DNA of 64,000 nucleotides from an uncultured Lachnospiraceae bacterium (GCA_910584725.1 CAJUBE010000001.1:168067-232066), one strand, 5' to 3'. Counted from the stretch's first letter, positions 1 through 8,746 are shown. The notes: generated from the letters alone by a model not told the origin. Made by a program: numbers and translations.

Positions 1-63
1 CATGTAACGCTGAATCCTTGAAAACTCTTCTACCGATAATTTCAACATTTCACCTTCTGTCAT
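1..63 (-). CDS. N-terminal fragment of an unidentified protein, cut by the left window edge
   Basis: Only the first 21 codons are present (MTEGEMLKLSVEEFSRIQRY and one more Met), with no stop before position 1. The start ATG at 63 is preceded by AGAAGGTG at a normal distance, and a promoter-like pair lies at 110-138. The fragment is too short to name. It belongs to the host side of the window. Confidence 0.55.
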   Translation of the reverse strand, partial: MTEGEMLKLSVEEFSRIQRYM

Positions 64-109
64 ATACGCACCTTCTTTCTTTCATCTGAATGACCTATAT
101 TACGACATA

Positions 110-138
110 AGTATATCACACCCAAAATGCAAAGTCTA
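110..138 (-). promoter_or_regulatory. Candidate sigma-A promoter for the left-edge gene
   Basis: Read on the minus strand there is TAGACT (133-138), a 17-bp spacer and TATACT (110-115), about 45 bp upstream of the ATG at 63. The -35 match is 4 of 6. Confidence 0.4.
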
Positions 139-172
139 TCCGATTGAAAGCGCTGTCTGTGTCTGGCTCCGA

Positions 173-195
173 CACCATGCAGCAAGTGCATGGTG
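173..195. repeat. Perfect 9-bp inverted repeat downstream of the GT2 gene
   Basis: CACCATGCA and TGCATGGTG flank a 5-nt loop. It sits just after the stop of the minus-strand glycosyltransferase at 219. No T-run follows on the minus strand, so it is at best an atypical terminator. A weaker hairpin (CCTGTG-N4-CACAGG, about 213-228) overlaps the stop codon itself. Confidence 0.5.
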
Positions 196-218
196 CGGGT
201 GTGAAAAGTGACCTGTGC

Positions 219-1103
219 TTACACAGGCGAACGCTTCCACATAAGCCGGATGAAAAAGGCGGGAATTTTGCACAGATACCACAGCGCCTTTTCTCCTGTC
301 CTGCCCCGCAATTCCTTCGCGGACAGCCCCGCGAACCTGCCATAAATCTGATACAGCAGCATCATCTTCACTTTCACCTTGATGCAGACTGTCGGATCAT
401 CCAGATATACCCGTGACCGCAGTACCATCCCCCGCGGGGAATGCACCTTCATACGCCGCCCCGTGTTGGTCAGTCCTCCTTCCAGATAATCACAGTAATA
501 TATATTTTTGTTGATATGCACCATCTGATACGGCCCGGACATCTGCATCCACACCGCGTCCTCCGGCATAAATTTTTCACCTGCAAACACGGGGAACGGA
601 TATTTCTTCAAAATTTCCGTGTAAAACACTTCCGCCTTATCCCCGCCGATCCCTCCGTTAATGCGTACCTGCGCATAGGAGCCGATCAGTTCATCCGAAG
701 GAAAATAGGCAGTATTCACCCGCCCGTCGCCGTGACAGCGCAAAAAGCTGTAGCCGCACAGCCCCGGCGTTCCCCTGTATTTTTCGTGATAGGCGAGTAT
801 CGTTTCCACTGCATCCGGAGGCAGATAATCGTCGCTGTCCACGATAAAAGTAAGCTCCGACCGAATTTCCGAAATCCCCCTGTTTAACGCCGTGTGCTTT
901 CCCCCGTTGTCCTGCCTGATATAGCGTATCTCCACTTCCTTCTGACCATACGAGGCAATCTGTTGCCCCGTATCGTCCTCGCTGCCGTCGTCCACCACCA
1001 GCCAGCTGAAATCTCTGTTCGTCTGCGCTTTCAGGCTCTCGAAAAGTTTTGGCAGGTACGCCGCTCTGTTATATGTGGGTGTCAAAATGGTTATCGTGCT
1101 CAT
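219..1103 (-). CDS. Glycosyltransferase family 2 (GT-A fold)
   Basis: A 294-residue protein. The N-terminus ITILTPTYNRAAYLPKLFES and the nucleotide-binding DDGSEDDT are typical of GT2. FIVDSDDYLPPDAVE holds the DxD-like motif that binds the metal and sugar nucleotide (family knowledge). No membrane segment is seen, so it should act on the cytoplasmic side of the membrane in surface polysaccharide assembly. Its ATG overlaps the stop of the upstream GT4 gene by 4 nt (ATGA), which indicates an operon with translational coupling. The sugar donor and acceptor cannot be read from sequence. Confidence 0.9.
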   Translation of the reverse strand: MSTITILTPTYNRAAYLPKLFESLKAQTNRDFSWLVVDDGSEDDTGQQIASYGQKEVEIRYIRQDNGGKHTALNRGISEIRSELTFIVDSDDYLPPDAVETILAYHEKYRGTPGLCGYSFLRCHGDGRVNTAYFPSDELIGSYAQVRINGGIGGDKAEVFYTEILKKYPFPVFAGEKFMPEDAVWMQMSGPYQMVHINKNIYYCDYLEGGLTNTGRRMKVHSPRGMVLRSRVYLDDPTVCIKVKVKMMLLYQIYGRFAGLSAKELRGRTGEKALWYLCKIPAFFIRLMWKRSPV

Positions 1104-2158
1104 AAAATACCCGCCGCCTCCAAAAAACGATCCGCAATGCTGTCCAGAGAATACTGCTCCCTCAACTTTGCTCCGTTGACGGAGAGCCGCCCGGCAAGCT
1201 CGTCATCCCCGGCCACCCGGAGCATAGCCTCCGCAAGCGCCTCCCGGTCCCCCACCGGCGTCAACAGCCCGCTCTCGTTATGCTTCATATAAGCTCTTGC
1301 CCCGCCGATCGGACAATCGGTGGAAATCGTGGGAATCCCCATGGCAAGCGCCTCCAGCATAGAATTGGAAATCCCCTCAAAATCAGAGGAGAGCACAAAC
1401 ATACGGCTGTCCGCAATCTCCTCCTTCACACGCGCGGAAAAACCGTGCCACACGACACTGTCACCGAGCCCCAGCTCCTGCGCGTACGCTTTCAGCCTTT
1501 CTTCCAACTCGCCCTCGCCGTATATATGAAGCGTATAATCCGTCCGTTCCTTACGGAAATCCGAAAACGCCTCCAAAAGCAGCGCCTGATTTTTCTGACT
1601 GTGAAGCCGCCCTACCGTCACAATCTTTTTCGCCCGCTCTCCCTCATAGCGCTGCGGAATCGCCGCGTCGATGGGATTGGGTATAATCACAGCCTTTTTT
1701 GCAATGTCTTTTGGAAAGTAAGCGATGCCGTCCGCCGTCTGAAAGGTAATCACGTCCGCCCGCCGATAAGCCCAGTTGCGGATTTTTTTCTCCTTGCAGC
1801 TCTCCGGACTGTTTCTCTCCGCAACCAGAAAGGAGCGCTTCATGCCAAGTGTCGCGACGGCTGAAAATACGGCTCCGTTCACGCAAAAAGCAAAAATATG
1901 ACAGTTTGGATTCTTCTTAAAATATCTGCGCATGTCTCTGATTCTTCTGATCTGGACCAGCGGATTGCCGCCCGACTGTTCGGAAATGGAGAAATCTTCC
2001 ACCCGGCTGTCCAGTTCATAGGCATGCTGATATCCGGCAAACTGCATAATCGCAACCTGAAATCCCCGCTTGATATATTCTGTACTCAGGAGGGATATCA
2101 CCTTTTCCGTCCCTCCGCCTGTCATATTGGGAATAATAAATACAATCTTTTCCATCAC
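1100..2158 (-). CDS. Glycosyltransferase family 4 (GT-B fold)
   Basis: A 352-residue protein starting MMEKIVFIIPNMTGGGTEKV, with the glycine-rich N-terminal loop of GT4 enzymes. The C-terminal half carries VGRLHSQKNQALLLEAF and SDFEGISNSMLEALAMGIP, the EX7E-type donor-binding region of retaining glycosyltransferases (family knowledge). It is followed, with a 4-nt overlap, by the GT2 gene. Together they look like part of a capsule, teichoic acid or exopolysaccharide locus. The region upstream (2159-2247) is shared with the divergent gene at 2248. Confidence 0.9.
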   Translation of the reverse strand: MMEKIVFIIPNMTGGGTEKVISLLSTEYIKRGFQVAIMQFAGYQHAYELDSRVEDFSISEQSGGNPLVQIRRIRDMRRYFKKNPNCHIFAFCVNGAVFSAVATLGMKRSFLVAERNSPESCKEKKIRNWAYRRADVITFQTADGIAYFPKDIAKKAVIIPNPIDAAIPQRYEGERAKKIVTVGRLHSQKNQALLLEAFSDFRKERTDYTLHIYGEGELEERLKAYAQELGLGDSVVWHGFSARVKEEIADSRMFVLSSDFEGISNSMLEALAMGIPTISTDCPIGGARAYMKHNESGLLTPVGDREALAEAMLRVAGDDELAGRLSVNGAKLREQYSLDSIADRFLEAAGIL

Positions 2159-2194
2159 ACATTCCCTCTTCTATAGCCTCTGTCATTTCCGGTA

Positions 2195-2203
2195 TGCTAT
2201 AAT
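2195..2203 (+). promoter_or_regulatory. Extended -10 promoter candidate for the plus-strand GT2 gene
   Basis: TGCTATAAT lies 45 bp upstream of the ATG at 2248. It is a perfect TATAAT with the TGn extension. No good -35 is present at 17 bp, as is common for extended -10 promoters. Confidence 0.5.
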
Positions 2204-2247
2204 ATAAAAAATACTGACATCAACCGGTCTCTAAAAGGAGTTACATC

Positions 2248-3255
2248 ATGCCCTTTTTAAGCATCATTGTCCCTGTATATAATGTAGAAAACTACCTCTC
2301 CGCATGCCTCGACAGCATTCTCGCCCAGACATTCACGGACTTTGAAATCCTCCTCATGGACGACGGCTCCACGGACGGCTCGCCCGCCCTCTGCGACGCC
2401 TACGCCGCAAGGGATGCCCGCATCCGCTGCTTCCACAAAAAAAACGGCGGCCACATGTCGGCCAGACAGGAAGGGTTTCGGCAGGCTTCGGGAATCTATG
2501 CCGCTTTCGTGGACAGCGACGACTGGATTGATCCCGTCATGTATGAGCGCATGTGCACAGCCGCCGCGAAATATGACGCAGATGTCATTTGCTGCAATTA
2601 CACCGCTGTCACCCCCGAAAAACACATCGAGCGGCGGGATGTCTGCGCCCCAGGCTTCTATGACCGTGAGGGGCTTGAAACGAAGATTTTTCCCGTTATG
2701 CTTTTTTCCGGGCATTTCTTCCACTATGGTGTCTCCCCCAGCCTCTGCAATAAAATCTTCCGCCGCAGCCTGTTTGAGAAGCACCTTTTTCAAGTGCCTC
2801 TTCCGCTTAAACTTGGGGAAGACGGCCTGGCCGTTTACGGCTGTCTGCTGGAAGCCTCCTCGGCCTGTTTTCTTTCGGAATCCTTCTATTATTATAGAAG
2901 CAGCGGCGGTTCCCTCACCCACACGATGGATCAGGGCCGGCTTGCGGAAAACCGTCTGCTGTTCGATACCTACGACAAGCTGGTCGACCTTTCCATACAC
3001 CCGTGCATGGAAAAACAGCTTCTCTATTATTATGTTTATCAGTGTCTCCTGACCTTCCCGCCCGTATTCCGCGCCATGCAGGGCGCTGAGACCGGTTTTA
3101 AAAAAGCTTTCCGCGAGGAGTGCGGTTATCCGCCCATCCGACGGGCTTTTCGCGGTGTCAGGCTCAAAGAGATCTCCGGCCTCCACAATAAGATCTATAC
3201 TTTCTGCATCCGCCACAGACTGTACGGCCTGTTCCGCTTTTTCCTTTCACACTGA
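2248..3255 (+). CDS. Glycosyltransferase family 2 (WcaA-like)
   Basis: A 335-residue protein. FLSIIVPVYNVENYLSACLD and LMDDGSTDGSPALCD are classic GT2 N-terminal motifs, and AAFVDSDDWIDPVMYERM carries the DxD-type metal site. The C-terminal ~130 residues are less conserved and aromatic-rich, as in many capsule or teichoic acid glycosyltransferases. The start has AAAAGGAG 8 nt upstream. It is the only clear plus-strand gene in the window, divergent from the GT4 gene and convergent with the membrane protein at 3310-5295. Confidence 0.9.
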   Translation: MPFLSIIVPVYNVENYLSACLDSILAQTFTDFEILLMDDGSTDGSPALCDAYAARDARIRCFHKKNGGHMSARQEGFRQASGIYAAFVDSDDWIDPVMYERMCTAAAKYDADVICCNYTAVTPEKHIERRDVCAPGFYDREGLETKIFPVMLFSGHFFHYGVSPSLCNKIFRRSLFEKHLFQVPLPLKLGEDGLAVYGCLLEASSACFLSESFYYYRSSGGSLTHTMDQGRLAENRLLFDTYDKLVDLSIHPCMEKQLLYYYVYQCLLTFPPVFRAMQGAETGFKKAFREECGYPPIRRAFRGVRLKEISGLHNKIYTFCIRHRLYGLFRFFLSH

Positions 3256-3309
3256 GGCCGTGCGGCCCGCATCCTGCGACAGCACACGTTCCTCTGTTCA
3301 GAAACCCGC

Positions 3310-5295
3310 TCAATACGGTTTCTCCCAAGTCCCTGTCTGATAGAACTGCGCGCTCGCGTCGATTCCGTTTTTGTCATCATCCAGCGCAAGCGTTCGTCTG
3401 AAGAGATTCGTCCGCGTAAAGGCGAGGACAAGCAGGCAGAACACGAGAACCGCAGCCGCTGTCAGCGCCCTGCCGATTTTTCTCCGAGTCCCCATCCCTT
3501 CTTCCGCATTTTCCGCACCTTCACGGCTCTCCGCCGCTTCTCCCGCGCTTCCCAAATTTCCTGCGGCTGTCTCTCCTAAAGCGCCGCCGCGGATTATGCG
3601 CAGTCTTCCACACGCTCGCTCCAAAAACGCCGCCCACTCCGCCATCCCGCAGACCGCGTAAGGGATCAGCAGCACGAAATAAGGTATCGTATAGGAGGCG
3701 CTGGATTCCCAAAACAGATGAAAAAGATATCCCCCAAGAAAAACCACCGCTCCCATCAACTCATAAATCGTGCCCTTTCGCCACCGCAGAAAGAGATATA
3801 ACAGCATCCCAAGCAGGATCAATGTCTGCATATCATTGAGCAGAACCGAAAACCGCACGCCGCCCCTGCCGTCAATCACGCTTCTCAGCCATCCCGGTAT
3901 CCGCGTTAGAGATTTTCTTCCCCGGGTACGGTCCAGACAGATAAAAGTGGGATCGTTCCACTGAAAAGCCGTTTTCTTCGCCAGAAAGGGAATCCCCTCA
4001 TCCACGGGATATTCCAACATCCGTGTCACAATTTTCCGAAGCTCCTCCGCAGATGCCTGTGTGATCAGCTCCGTGTCATAATGGTATTCTTCAAACACAT
4101 TGCCAATGTAACCGTTGTAGCCTCCCGGTCCCAGCGGCGCCTCCTGCATCCCCATCACCACCCAGGAGAGCATAACCTCCCCTTCCGGCATGTCGCAATC
4201 CGCAATCCGTTCCACAGCGGCATTGGAAACCTGTGTGCACAGTGCCGCACTTATCCCCATACATGCAATGAAAATCAGGGAAACCGCGCCTTCCCTCCAT
4301 TTCTTTTCGCCCGAAAAAAAACAAAGAGAAATCGCGTCATAAACGAGAAAACAGGCGATGGCAATCAGATAAATCAGACAGTTCATCTTGATCACCGTGG
4401 CAAGTCCCATACAGAGGGAGGCCGCCGCAATATAGCGGTAACGTCTCGATGCCAGATACCGCTGCGCAAAGTAAACCGCCCCCAAAGACAACGCCATTCC
4501 CGGCAAAATGCCATACAGATATGTCACATAAAAAGATAACGGCGCCCAAATCAAAAGCCCAAGATACACCGCCGTCTGCAAGCCTTTTCCTTTCTTTCCG
4601 AACTCATCCGCACTTTCTCCCTCAGAAAGCCCGAAAAGTCCCGAAAGCTTCACCAGCACGCCGTAAATCACCGCCAGAAAAACCACGTTCACAAGCTGCG
4701 GGCCCACAAAGTTTCCCTCTCCGAACAGAAAACTCAAAAGATAGAAATACAGGACAATCCCTGACTGAAACGGATAGCGGAACAGATATTCCCCCTCCTC
4801 AAAAGAAGAGAAATCGCCCTGCCGCCACTGCATGGCGGTCTCATACACCTTTGCCGGATCGGATCCCGGATAAAGCTGTGTCAACGCCACGTAGGAAGCC
4901 GCCAGAATCACCGTCAAGAGAGTCATTCCCCAAAATATCACATTGCCCCTGTACGCCGCGGATTCTTTCCACAACTGCGCACCCGCGGAATCACCTTCCC
5001 CGCCGTCCGCAGCCGCTTGTCCGTTTTTGCGTGTCAAAAAAAAACGCCATAATTTCCGGCCTGCAAGCAGCGCCGCCGTCAGAAAGACAAATATCAGAAG
5101 ATGGCGCAGCGGACTGTCCGCTATGTTCAGAGTTTTCTCCTGCTCGCTTCCGTCCTCCAGAATCAGCCTGCCCACAAAACTTGTGCTGAATATACTGTGC
5201 AAAAACAGAAGAAACACCGCTCCTGCAAGCAGCAGTCGGATTGTGCCGTTGACAATCCGGTAAAATATATGGTTTTGCTTCACGTGATCCGTCAT
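3310..5295 (-). CDS. Multi-pass membrane glycosyltransferase, GT39/GT-C like
   Basis: A 661-residue protein with an N-terminal TM segment (about 12-33), then about ten further hydrophobic segments. It has a large loop after YPGSDPAKVYETAMQWRQGD, the position where GT-C enzymes (PMT/ArnT type) place catalytic acidic residues (family knowledge). A soluble, charged, low-complexity stretch near residues 575-600 precedes the last TM segment. It probably transfers sugar from a polyprenyl-phosphate donor on the outer face. It is the last host-type gene before the phage. GC content and codon use are visibly higher than in the phage. Confidence 0.75.
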   Translation of the reverse strand: MTDHVKQNHIFYRIVNGTIRLLLAGAVFLLFLHSIFSTSFVGRLILEDGSEQEKTLNIADSPLRHLLIFVFLTAALLAGRKLWRFFLTRKNGQAAADGGEGDSAGAQLWKESAAYRGNVIFWGMTLLTVILAASYVALTQLYPGSDPAKVYETAMQWRQGDFSSFEEGEYLFRYPFQSGIVLYFYLLSFLFGEGNFVGPQLVNVVFLAVIYGVLVKLSGLFGLSEGESADEFGKKGKGLQTAVYLGLLIWAPLSFYVTYLYGILPGMALSLGAVYFAQRYLASRRYRYIAAASLCMGLATVIKMNCLIYLIAIACFLVYDAISLCFFSGEKKWREGAVSLIFIACMGISAALCTQVSNAAVERIADCDMPEGEVMLSWVVMGMQEAPLGPGGYNGYIGNVFEEYHYDTELITQASAEELRKIVTRMLEYPVDEGIPFLAKKTAFQWNDPTFICLDRTRGRKSLTRIPGWLRSVIDGRGGVRFSVLLNDMQTLILLGMLLYLFLRWRKGTIYELMGAVVFLGGYLFHLFWESSASYTIPYFVLLIPYAVCGMAEWAAFLERACGRLRIIRGGALGETAAGNLGSAGEAAESREGAENAEEGMGTRRKIGRALTAAAVLVFCLLVLAFTRTNLFRRTLALDDDKNGIDASAQFYQTGTWEKPY

Positions 5296-5411
5296 ATTTC
5301 CGCGCCCTTGTCCTCCGCTTTCATCTTTTTATATTATAGAAACATAAAATCCAGCATTTTCAATGCTTTCATCGGTGAAGTGTAGGAATAGTCAAGAAAT
5401 AAACGACTTTT
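5296..5411. other. Host/phage junction region
   Basis: This 116-bp gap separates the host membrane protein's start from the last gene of the phage late region. It is A/T rich. An 8-bp inverted repeat (AAGTGTAG 5378-5385 and CTACACTT 5412-5419) overlaps the phage gene's stop and could terminate late transcription. The junction should lie here, but with only one side in view the attachment core cannot be defined. No tRNA gene or integrase is visible. Confidence 0.5.
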
Positions 5412-5663
5412 CTACACTTTCCGATACACCGTTTTACCCTTTATCTCAGAGCCAGAAATATCTTCAATCCGGTTCCCATCCAAATCTTGAAGAGTATCGT
5501 AAAAGCACTGTTCGTCCGGATAATTGCTGAACAACGTTCCAGTAATTATTGTACCATCTGCTAGGTGTGCGGTGCAACCCTTGAATAAGGTATCTGGAGT
5601 AACCGTATCGTTTGTGAGGTCGATTAGAATCTCTGTACCGTAAACGACCTTATTTACAGCCAT
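5412..5663 (-). CDS. Small phage structural-type protein, C-terminal GKT(V/I)(Y/F) motif
   Basis: An 83-residue protein starting MAVNKVVYGTEILIDLTND. The start at 5663 follows GGGGTGA; an in-frame upstream ATG has no ribosome site. The N-terminus repeats that of the next gene upstream (MAINKVIYGGNTLIDLTGDS), so the two are partial paralogues. The C-terminus IKGKTVYRKV resembles the last residues of the 502-residue tail protein (IRGKTIFVTK). Probably a tail or baseplate accessory protein. Function unknown. Confidence 0.7.
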   Translation of the reverse strand: MAVNKVVYGTEILIDLTNDTVTPDTLFKGCTAHLADGTIITGTLFSNYPDEQCFYDTLQDLDGNRIEDISGSEIKGKTVYRKV

Positions 5664-5667
5664 CCAA

Positions 5668-6246
5668 TCACCCCGCAATCGTTACCGTTGTACCCCCTGC
5701 CGAATTAGCAGATTCGACGTAGGCAATAGGGTTTATTACAACCTGAGAGAGATAATCGATCCCGTCATCAGGAAGGATTGTTTGCTTTGTTGTAGAAGGT
5801 GTCGCTGTTTTTGCCTGCGCCGTAACATCTGAAGATGGTTCGCAGTCACCCTCTACTCCCAGAACGTTGACACCCTTCTTAATATTGCCAGGTATAAGCT
5901 TGGCCTTTTCGGTCGCATCAAGCTGCACTGTTCCCGAGCCGTCGTGGTAACCGATAGGAATTGTATAGACCGAGTCTTTGTCTGTAATCGCCTCGGAAAC
6001 GGCTCCATTGTTCTTCATAGTACCGGAAACTTTGTTGCCTCTCGCATAGGCTGTTTGCCCGCTGAGGATTTCGGCAGCGGTTACAGTAGCATCCGTAGAA
6101 TCTACATCAAACGGGCAAGTGCCTTCGATTACTTCACCGCTCTTGTCGTGGGCAGTATAACCGGCCAGCAGTTTATCTTTTGTAACACTGTCACCGGTCA
6201 AATCAATCAAAGTATTACCCCCGTAAATCACTTTATTGATCGCCAT
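5668..6246 (-). CDS. Phage tail accessory protein with G-rich repeat motifs
   Basis: A 192-residue protein. The start at 6246 is set by AGGAGGTG; upstream in-frame ATGs are less well placed. It has three copies of a short repeat of the kind xxLLxGxTAxxxxGxxIxGT (LAGYTAHDKSGEVIEGT, LSGQTAYARGNKVSGT, a decayed third copy near KLIPGNIKKG). Such repeats are frequent in Firmicutes phage tail and baseplate proteins. The Ser/Thr/Gly-rich C-terminus would suit an exposed virion protein. It overlaps the upstream gene by 14 nt. Confidence 0.65.
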   Translation of the reverse strand: MAINKVIYGGNTLIDLTGDSVTKDKLLAGYTAHDKSGEVIEGTCPFDVDSTDATVTAAEILSGQTAYARGNKVSGTMKNNGAVSEAITDKDSVYTIPIGYHDGSGTVQLDATEKAKLIPGNIKKGVNVLGVEGDCEPSSDVTAQAKTATPSTTKQTILPDDGIDYLSQVVINPIAYVESANSAGGTTVTIAG

Positions 6247-6538
6247 TTGCATCCACCTCCTTTGCAATATAAGCGGTCGTGCCGTTGGACTCGTTGCTGG
6301 TTTCCCAATAGGGAACCTCCGTAACCAAAATATCCTCCTTCAGCACCTTATTTGCGGTGTTCAAAATCTGAGAACCGGATGCTTTGGGAACGACCTTATA
6401 ATCCCCGGAGTAAGTGTCATATTCCCTTGTCACACAGATTGACCCATTCAGACTTTCAATACCAGAAAGAGTCCCTTTCAGAACAGATTCGCCCGATATT
6501 TTTCCGCTTAACGAATCCAGCGCCCGTATACCGCTCAT
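6233..6538 (-). CDS. Conserved small phage tail-region protein
   Basis: A 101-residue protein. The segment TYSGDYKVVPKASGSQILNT-ANKVLKEDILVTEVPYWETSN resembles short proteins often found at the distal end of Firmicutes siphophage tail modules. No catalytic motif or membrane segment is seen. It is followed with overlap by the repeat protein and preceded after one base by the 110-residue protein, so all are co-translated. Confidence 0.65.
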   Translation of the reverse strand: MSGIRALDSLSGKISGESVLKGTLSGIESLNGSICVTREYDTYSGDYKVVPKASGSQILNTANKVLKEDILVTEVPYWETSNESNGTTAYIAKEVDANGDQ

Positions 6539-6539
6539 A

Positions 6540-6872
6540 TCAGCACACCTCCTCCGTTATTTTAATTTTAGAGGCAGTGATGAACGTATCCACTTCGCCG
6601 GACGCCCTCGTCAATTGGACATCGTACACATAAGTTCCAAAAGCGAGGTCTTTTGTATCTTCCGGGTTCAAAACCAGTTTCAGCGTATCAATCGGAATAT
6701 CTTTTACCAGCAGAGTATCTTCATCCGTATAGTTGGCTTTCATCGCGAAACGAACAGAATCCCCTTCGGATGGTATATATGGATCTCCATTTGATTGGCT
6801 AATAGAAATCTGAGCCATGAAAGTGTCGCCTCGCGTAAGAGTAATGGTTGTTCCGGAAACCTTATAACTCAT
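6540..6872 (-). CDS. BppU-like baseplate or tail protein
   Basis: A 110-residue, all-beta looking protein (GTTITLTRGDTFMAQISIS ... FGTYVYDVQLTRASGEVDTF). The pattern of a polar strand, an acid-rich middle and a closing ITEEV strand matches small Ig-like baseplate upper-protein domains in Firmicutes phages (recalled family resemblance). Probably structural. Confidence 0.6.
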   Translation of the reverse strand: MSYKVSGTTITLTRGDTFMAQISISQSNGDPYIPSEGDSVRFAMKANYTDEDTLLVKDIPIDTLKLVLNPEDTKDLAFGTYVYDVQLTRASGEVDTFITASKIKITEEVC

Positions 6873-6920
6873 AGCTCTCCTCCATTTCTGTCTGGCAATC
6901 GAAAACGGCTATACCCTCTA

Positions 6921-6954
6921 CAATAATAAAAGCCGCCCACACACAATAGGCAGC
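6921..6954 (-). terminator. Rho-independent terminator between holin and distal tail genes
   Basis: On the minus strand GCTGCC-N11-GGCGGC is followed by TTTTATTATT. It lies between the holin stop (6997) and the 110-residue gene (6872), so the last four phage genes may be transcribed at a lower level or need read-through. Confidence 0.6.
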
Positions 6955-6996
6955 GAATCATAGACGAGTATAGCCGTAAAGATTGCATTTGTGATG

Positions 6997-7203
6997 TTAC
7001 TTGATATCCTTGTTGTAGTTTGCGGCGCTGATTCCCAGAAGAACGCCCAGGAAAGTATCAACAGCCGTAATGGTACCGACTACCTGCTCACCACAGGGCA
7101 GACCCCAGATGCCGGCCAGCGCAAAATATAAAGTGCCGGCTGCCGGAAGCAGATACTGTGCAATCCATTTCAGGGTATCGTAGGTTTGGTTACTCATCTT
7201 CAT
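6997..7203 (-). CDS. Phage holin (r1t/phi-LC3 type)
   Basis: A 68-residue protein with two hydrophobic helices (about 13-31 and 41-60) and a charged tail. MKMSNQTYDTLKWIAQYLLP and DTFLGVLLGISAANY match the small holins of Gram-positive phages. Its role would be to permeabilise the membrane so the endolysin can reach the wall. The start at 7203 follows GGAGG at 9 nt. It overlaps the upstream gene by 14 nt. The endolysin is far away (21847-23442), which is unusual. Confidence 0.8.
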   Translation of the reverse strand: MKMSNQTYDTLKWIAQYLLPAAGTLYFALAGIWGLPCGEQVVGTITAVDTFLGVLLGISAANYNKDIK

Positions 7204-7525
7204 GATTTGTTTCCTCCTTGTATTGTGACTTGTGTATAGGTAATTTGTTTACCTCGTTCATGATCCGTTTGGCGGAGCCGTTTCCGCCCATCTTCTCATA
7301 AGGCTTATAGAGATATTCGTAGAGATTTTCATACTCATCCGAGGTAATGTATCCCCGCTCTATGTAGACCATGCCCAAATACATAATCCGGTCATGTCCA
7401 AGCCCTATGAGCATTTCCGTTTTCACGTCTTTTTTCTCAAGCCGCTTTGTTATATAGGCCCACAGCCCAGAAGACGCAAGAACTGAGCTAAATATGGTAA
7501 GTAATATTTGAAACCATTGTTCCAT
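7190..7525 (-). CDS. Single-TM phage protein, lysis-module candidate
   Basis: A 111-residue protein with one N-terminal TM helix (WFQILLTIFSSVLASSGLWA) and a soluble C-terminal domain (LIGLGHDRIMYLGMVYIERG). It sits between the RT and the holin. Proteins of this layout occur beside holins in Clostridia phages. The start at 7525 follows AGGAGG and lies 2 nt beyond the RT stop, implying coupled translation with the RT. It could be a second holin or holin regulator; function not established. Confidence 0.65.
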   Translation of the reverse strand: MEQWFQILLTIFSSVLASSGLWAYITKRLEKKDVKTEMLIGLGHDRIMYLGMVYIERGYITSDEYENLYEYLYKPYEKMGGNGSAKRIMNEVNKLPIHKSQYKEETNHEDE

Positions 7526-7526
7526 C

Positions 7527-8744
7527 TCATACCTCCTGTAAAATATTTTGTGGCGACCTATCAAATATAACCAGCTTCTTGTTTACGACTGTTACTGTCT
7601 TGTCGAATAGGTCTTCATACAACCGCATAAGATTTTGACGCTGCTGCCTGGATAAAATCTTGTAGAAACTACCCATCCAACCACGGAACATATTCTCCAC
7701 ATTTTCATAGAGAACTTCTCCGTTTGCAACTTTAACAGCCAGTTTCTTCAATTTTCTGCGCATAGTCGTAACCCTATCCGGATTGATTCTTTTAATGATT
7801 TTTCCATCCTTGGTAAGTGTGTATTTCACTTGCAGGAATTTGTATGTACTGGATATTTTAACGATGCGAGTCTTCTTCTCATTGATGTGAATACCCAGTT
7901 CTTTGGCGATTACACGAATATGCTCAAGCAAGTCCACCAGTTCTTCTTTGCTTGGGTTCATGATGTACCAGTCATCCATATAACGACCGTAAAATTTCTG
8001 GCTTCTTACATATTTCACATAGTTGTCAATGCGGTATGGATAGTAAATCCCGATGACTTGCGAAAGCTGATCGCCAATGTTTACCGATTTTTCCATCCAC
8101 TTCTCGCCGGTTAATTGTTCCTTGGGTATTTCCCTGTAATCCAGCTTGTTAAACGTTTCGGTCATACAATTGGCGTATTCTTCATCTGTCATGTAAGAAA
8201 CATCAATTTTGAACCCGTCAAATATAAGTGTTAGAAGCCAGTCAATAAACTCGTCATCGTCAAAGAGCTTTAACAGTTCCCGCTTCGCTATCTCATGAAT
8301 GATATTGTCGTAGAATTTTGAGAAGTCTCCGAACAGAATCCATCCTTCGTTGCCATACTGCTTGTAGTACCGTCGGAGATGCACCTCAAAACGCTCTCTT
8401 TGGTGTGAAATTCCTCTACCTTTGATGGAAGCGCCATTATCATAGATAATATGCTTCTTGACCTCTGGTAACAAAATCTCGTCACATAAAGCATGGCGAA
8501 CAATGCGGTCTCTGATTCGGATACTCGATATAGGTCTTACTCGGCCCCGCTCAGACAGAGAAAACTCTTCAACAGGACCATTTTCTAAAGTCCGGTTAAG
8601 AAGGTCTTCTTGGATAGAAAATATGTACCTTAGAAAGTTCATCATGAACTTCTGCGTCGTTTCTTTCCATTTACTGCCTTTTACGGAAGCCTTGTAAGCC
8701 CTATACAAGTTGTTGGCGTCAGACAAAATCTCTTCATACGTCAT
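7527..8744 (-). CDS. DGR reverse transcriptase
   Basis: A 405-residue protein. RT catalytic motifs are visible: GDFSKFYDNI (D140) for motif A and YGRYMDDWYIM (YMDD 255-258) for the metal-binding pair. The motif-4 region reads NIGDQLSQ (223-229), the IGxxxSQ signature that separates DGR RTs from group II intron and retron RTs (family knowledge). The enzyme should copy the template-repeat RNA with errors at adenines; the cDNA then replaces the variable repeat of target genes. The neighbours (template repeat 110 bp upstream, Avd-like gene, target gene) are the canonical DGR set. A 17-codon ORF ends 2 nt before its ATG. Confidence 0.95.
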   Translation of the reverse strand: MTYEEILSDANNLYRAYKASVKGSKWKETTQKFMMNFLRYIFSIQEDLLNRTLENGPVEEFSLSERGRVRPISSIRIRDRIVRHALCDEILLPEVKKHIIYDNGASIKGRGISHQRERFEVHLRRYYKQYGNEGWILFGDFSKFYDNIIHEIAKRELLKLFDDDEFIDWLLTLIFDGFKIDVSYMTDEEYANCMTETFNKLDYREIPKEQLTGEKWMEKSVNIGDQLSQVIGIYYPYRIDNYVKYVRSQKFYGRYMDDWYIMNPSKEELVDLLEHIRVIAKELGIHINEKKTRIVKISSTYKFLQVKYTLTKDGKIIKRINPDRVTTMRRKLKKLAVKVANGEVLYENVENMFRGWMGSFYKILSRQQRQNLMRLYEDLFDKTVTVVNKKLVIFDRSPQNILQEV

Positions 8745-8746
8745 AA

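Noticed and set aside
6905..6977. 10-bp inverted repeat ACGGCTATAC/GTATAGCCGT
   Set aside because: Real in sequence, but the loop is long and a normal terminator lies inside it; no separate role can be supported.
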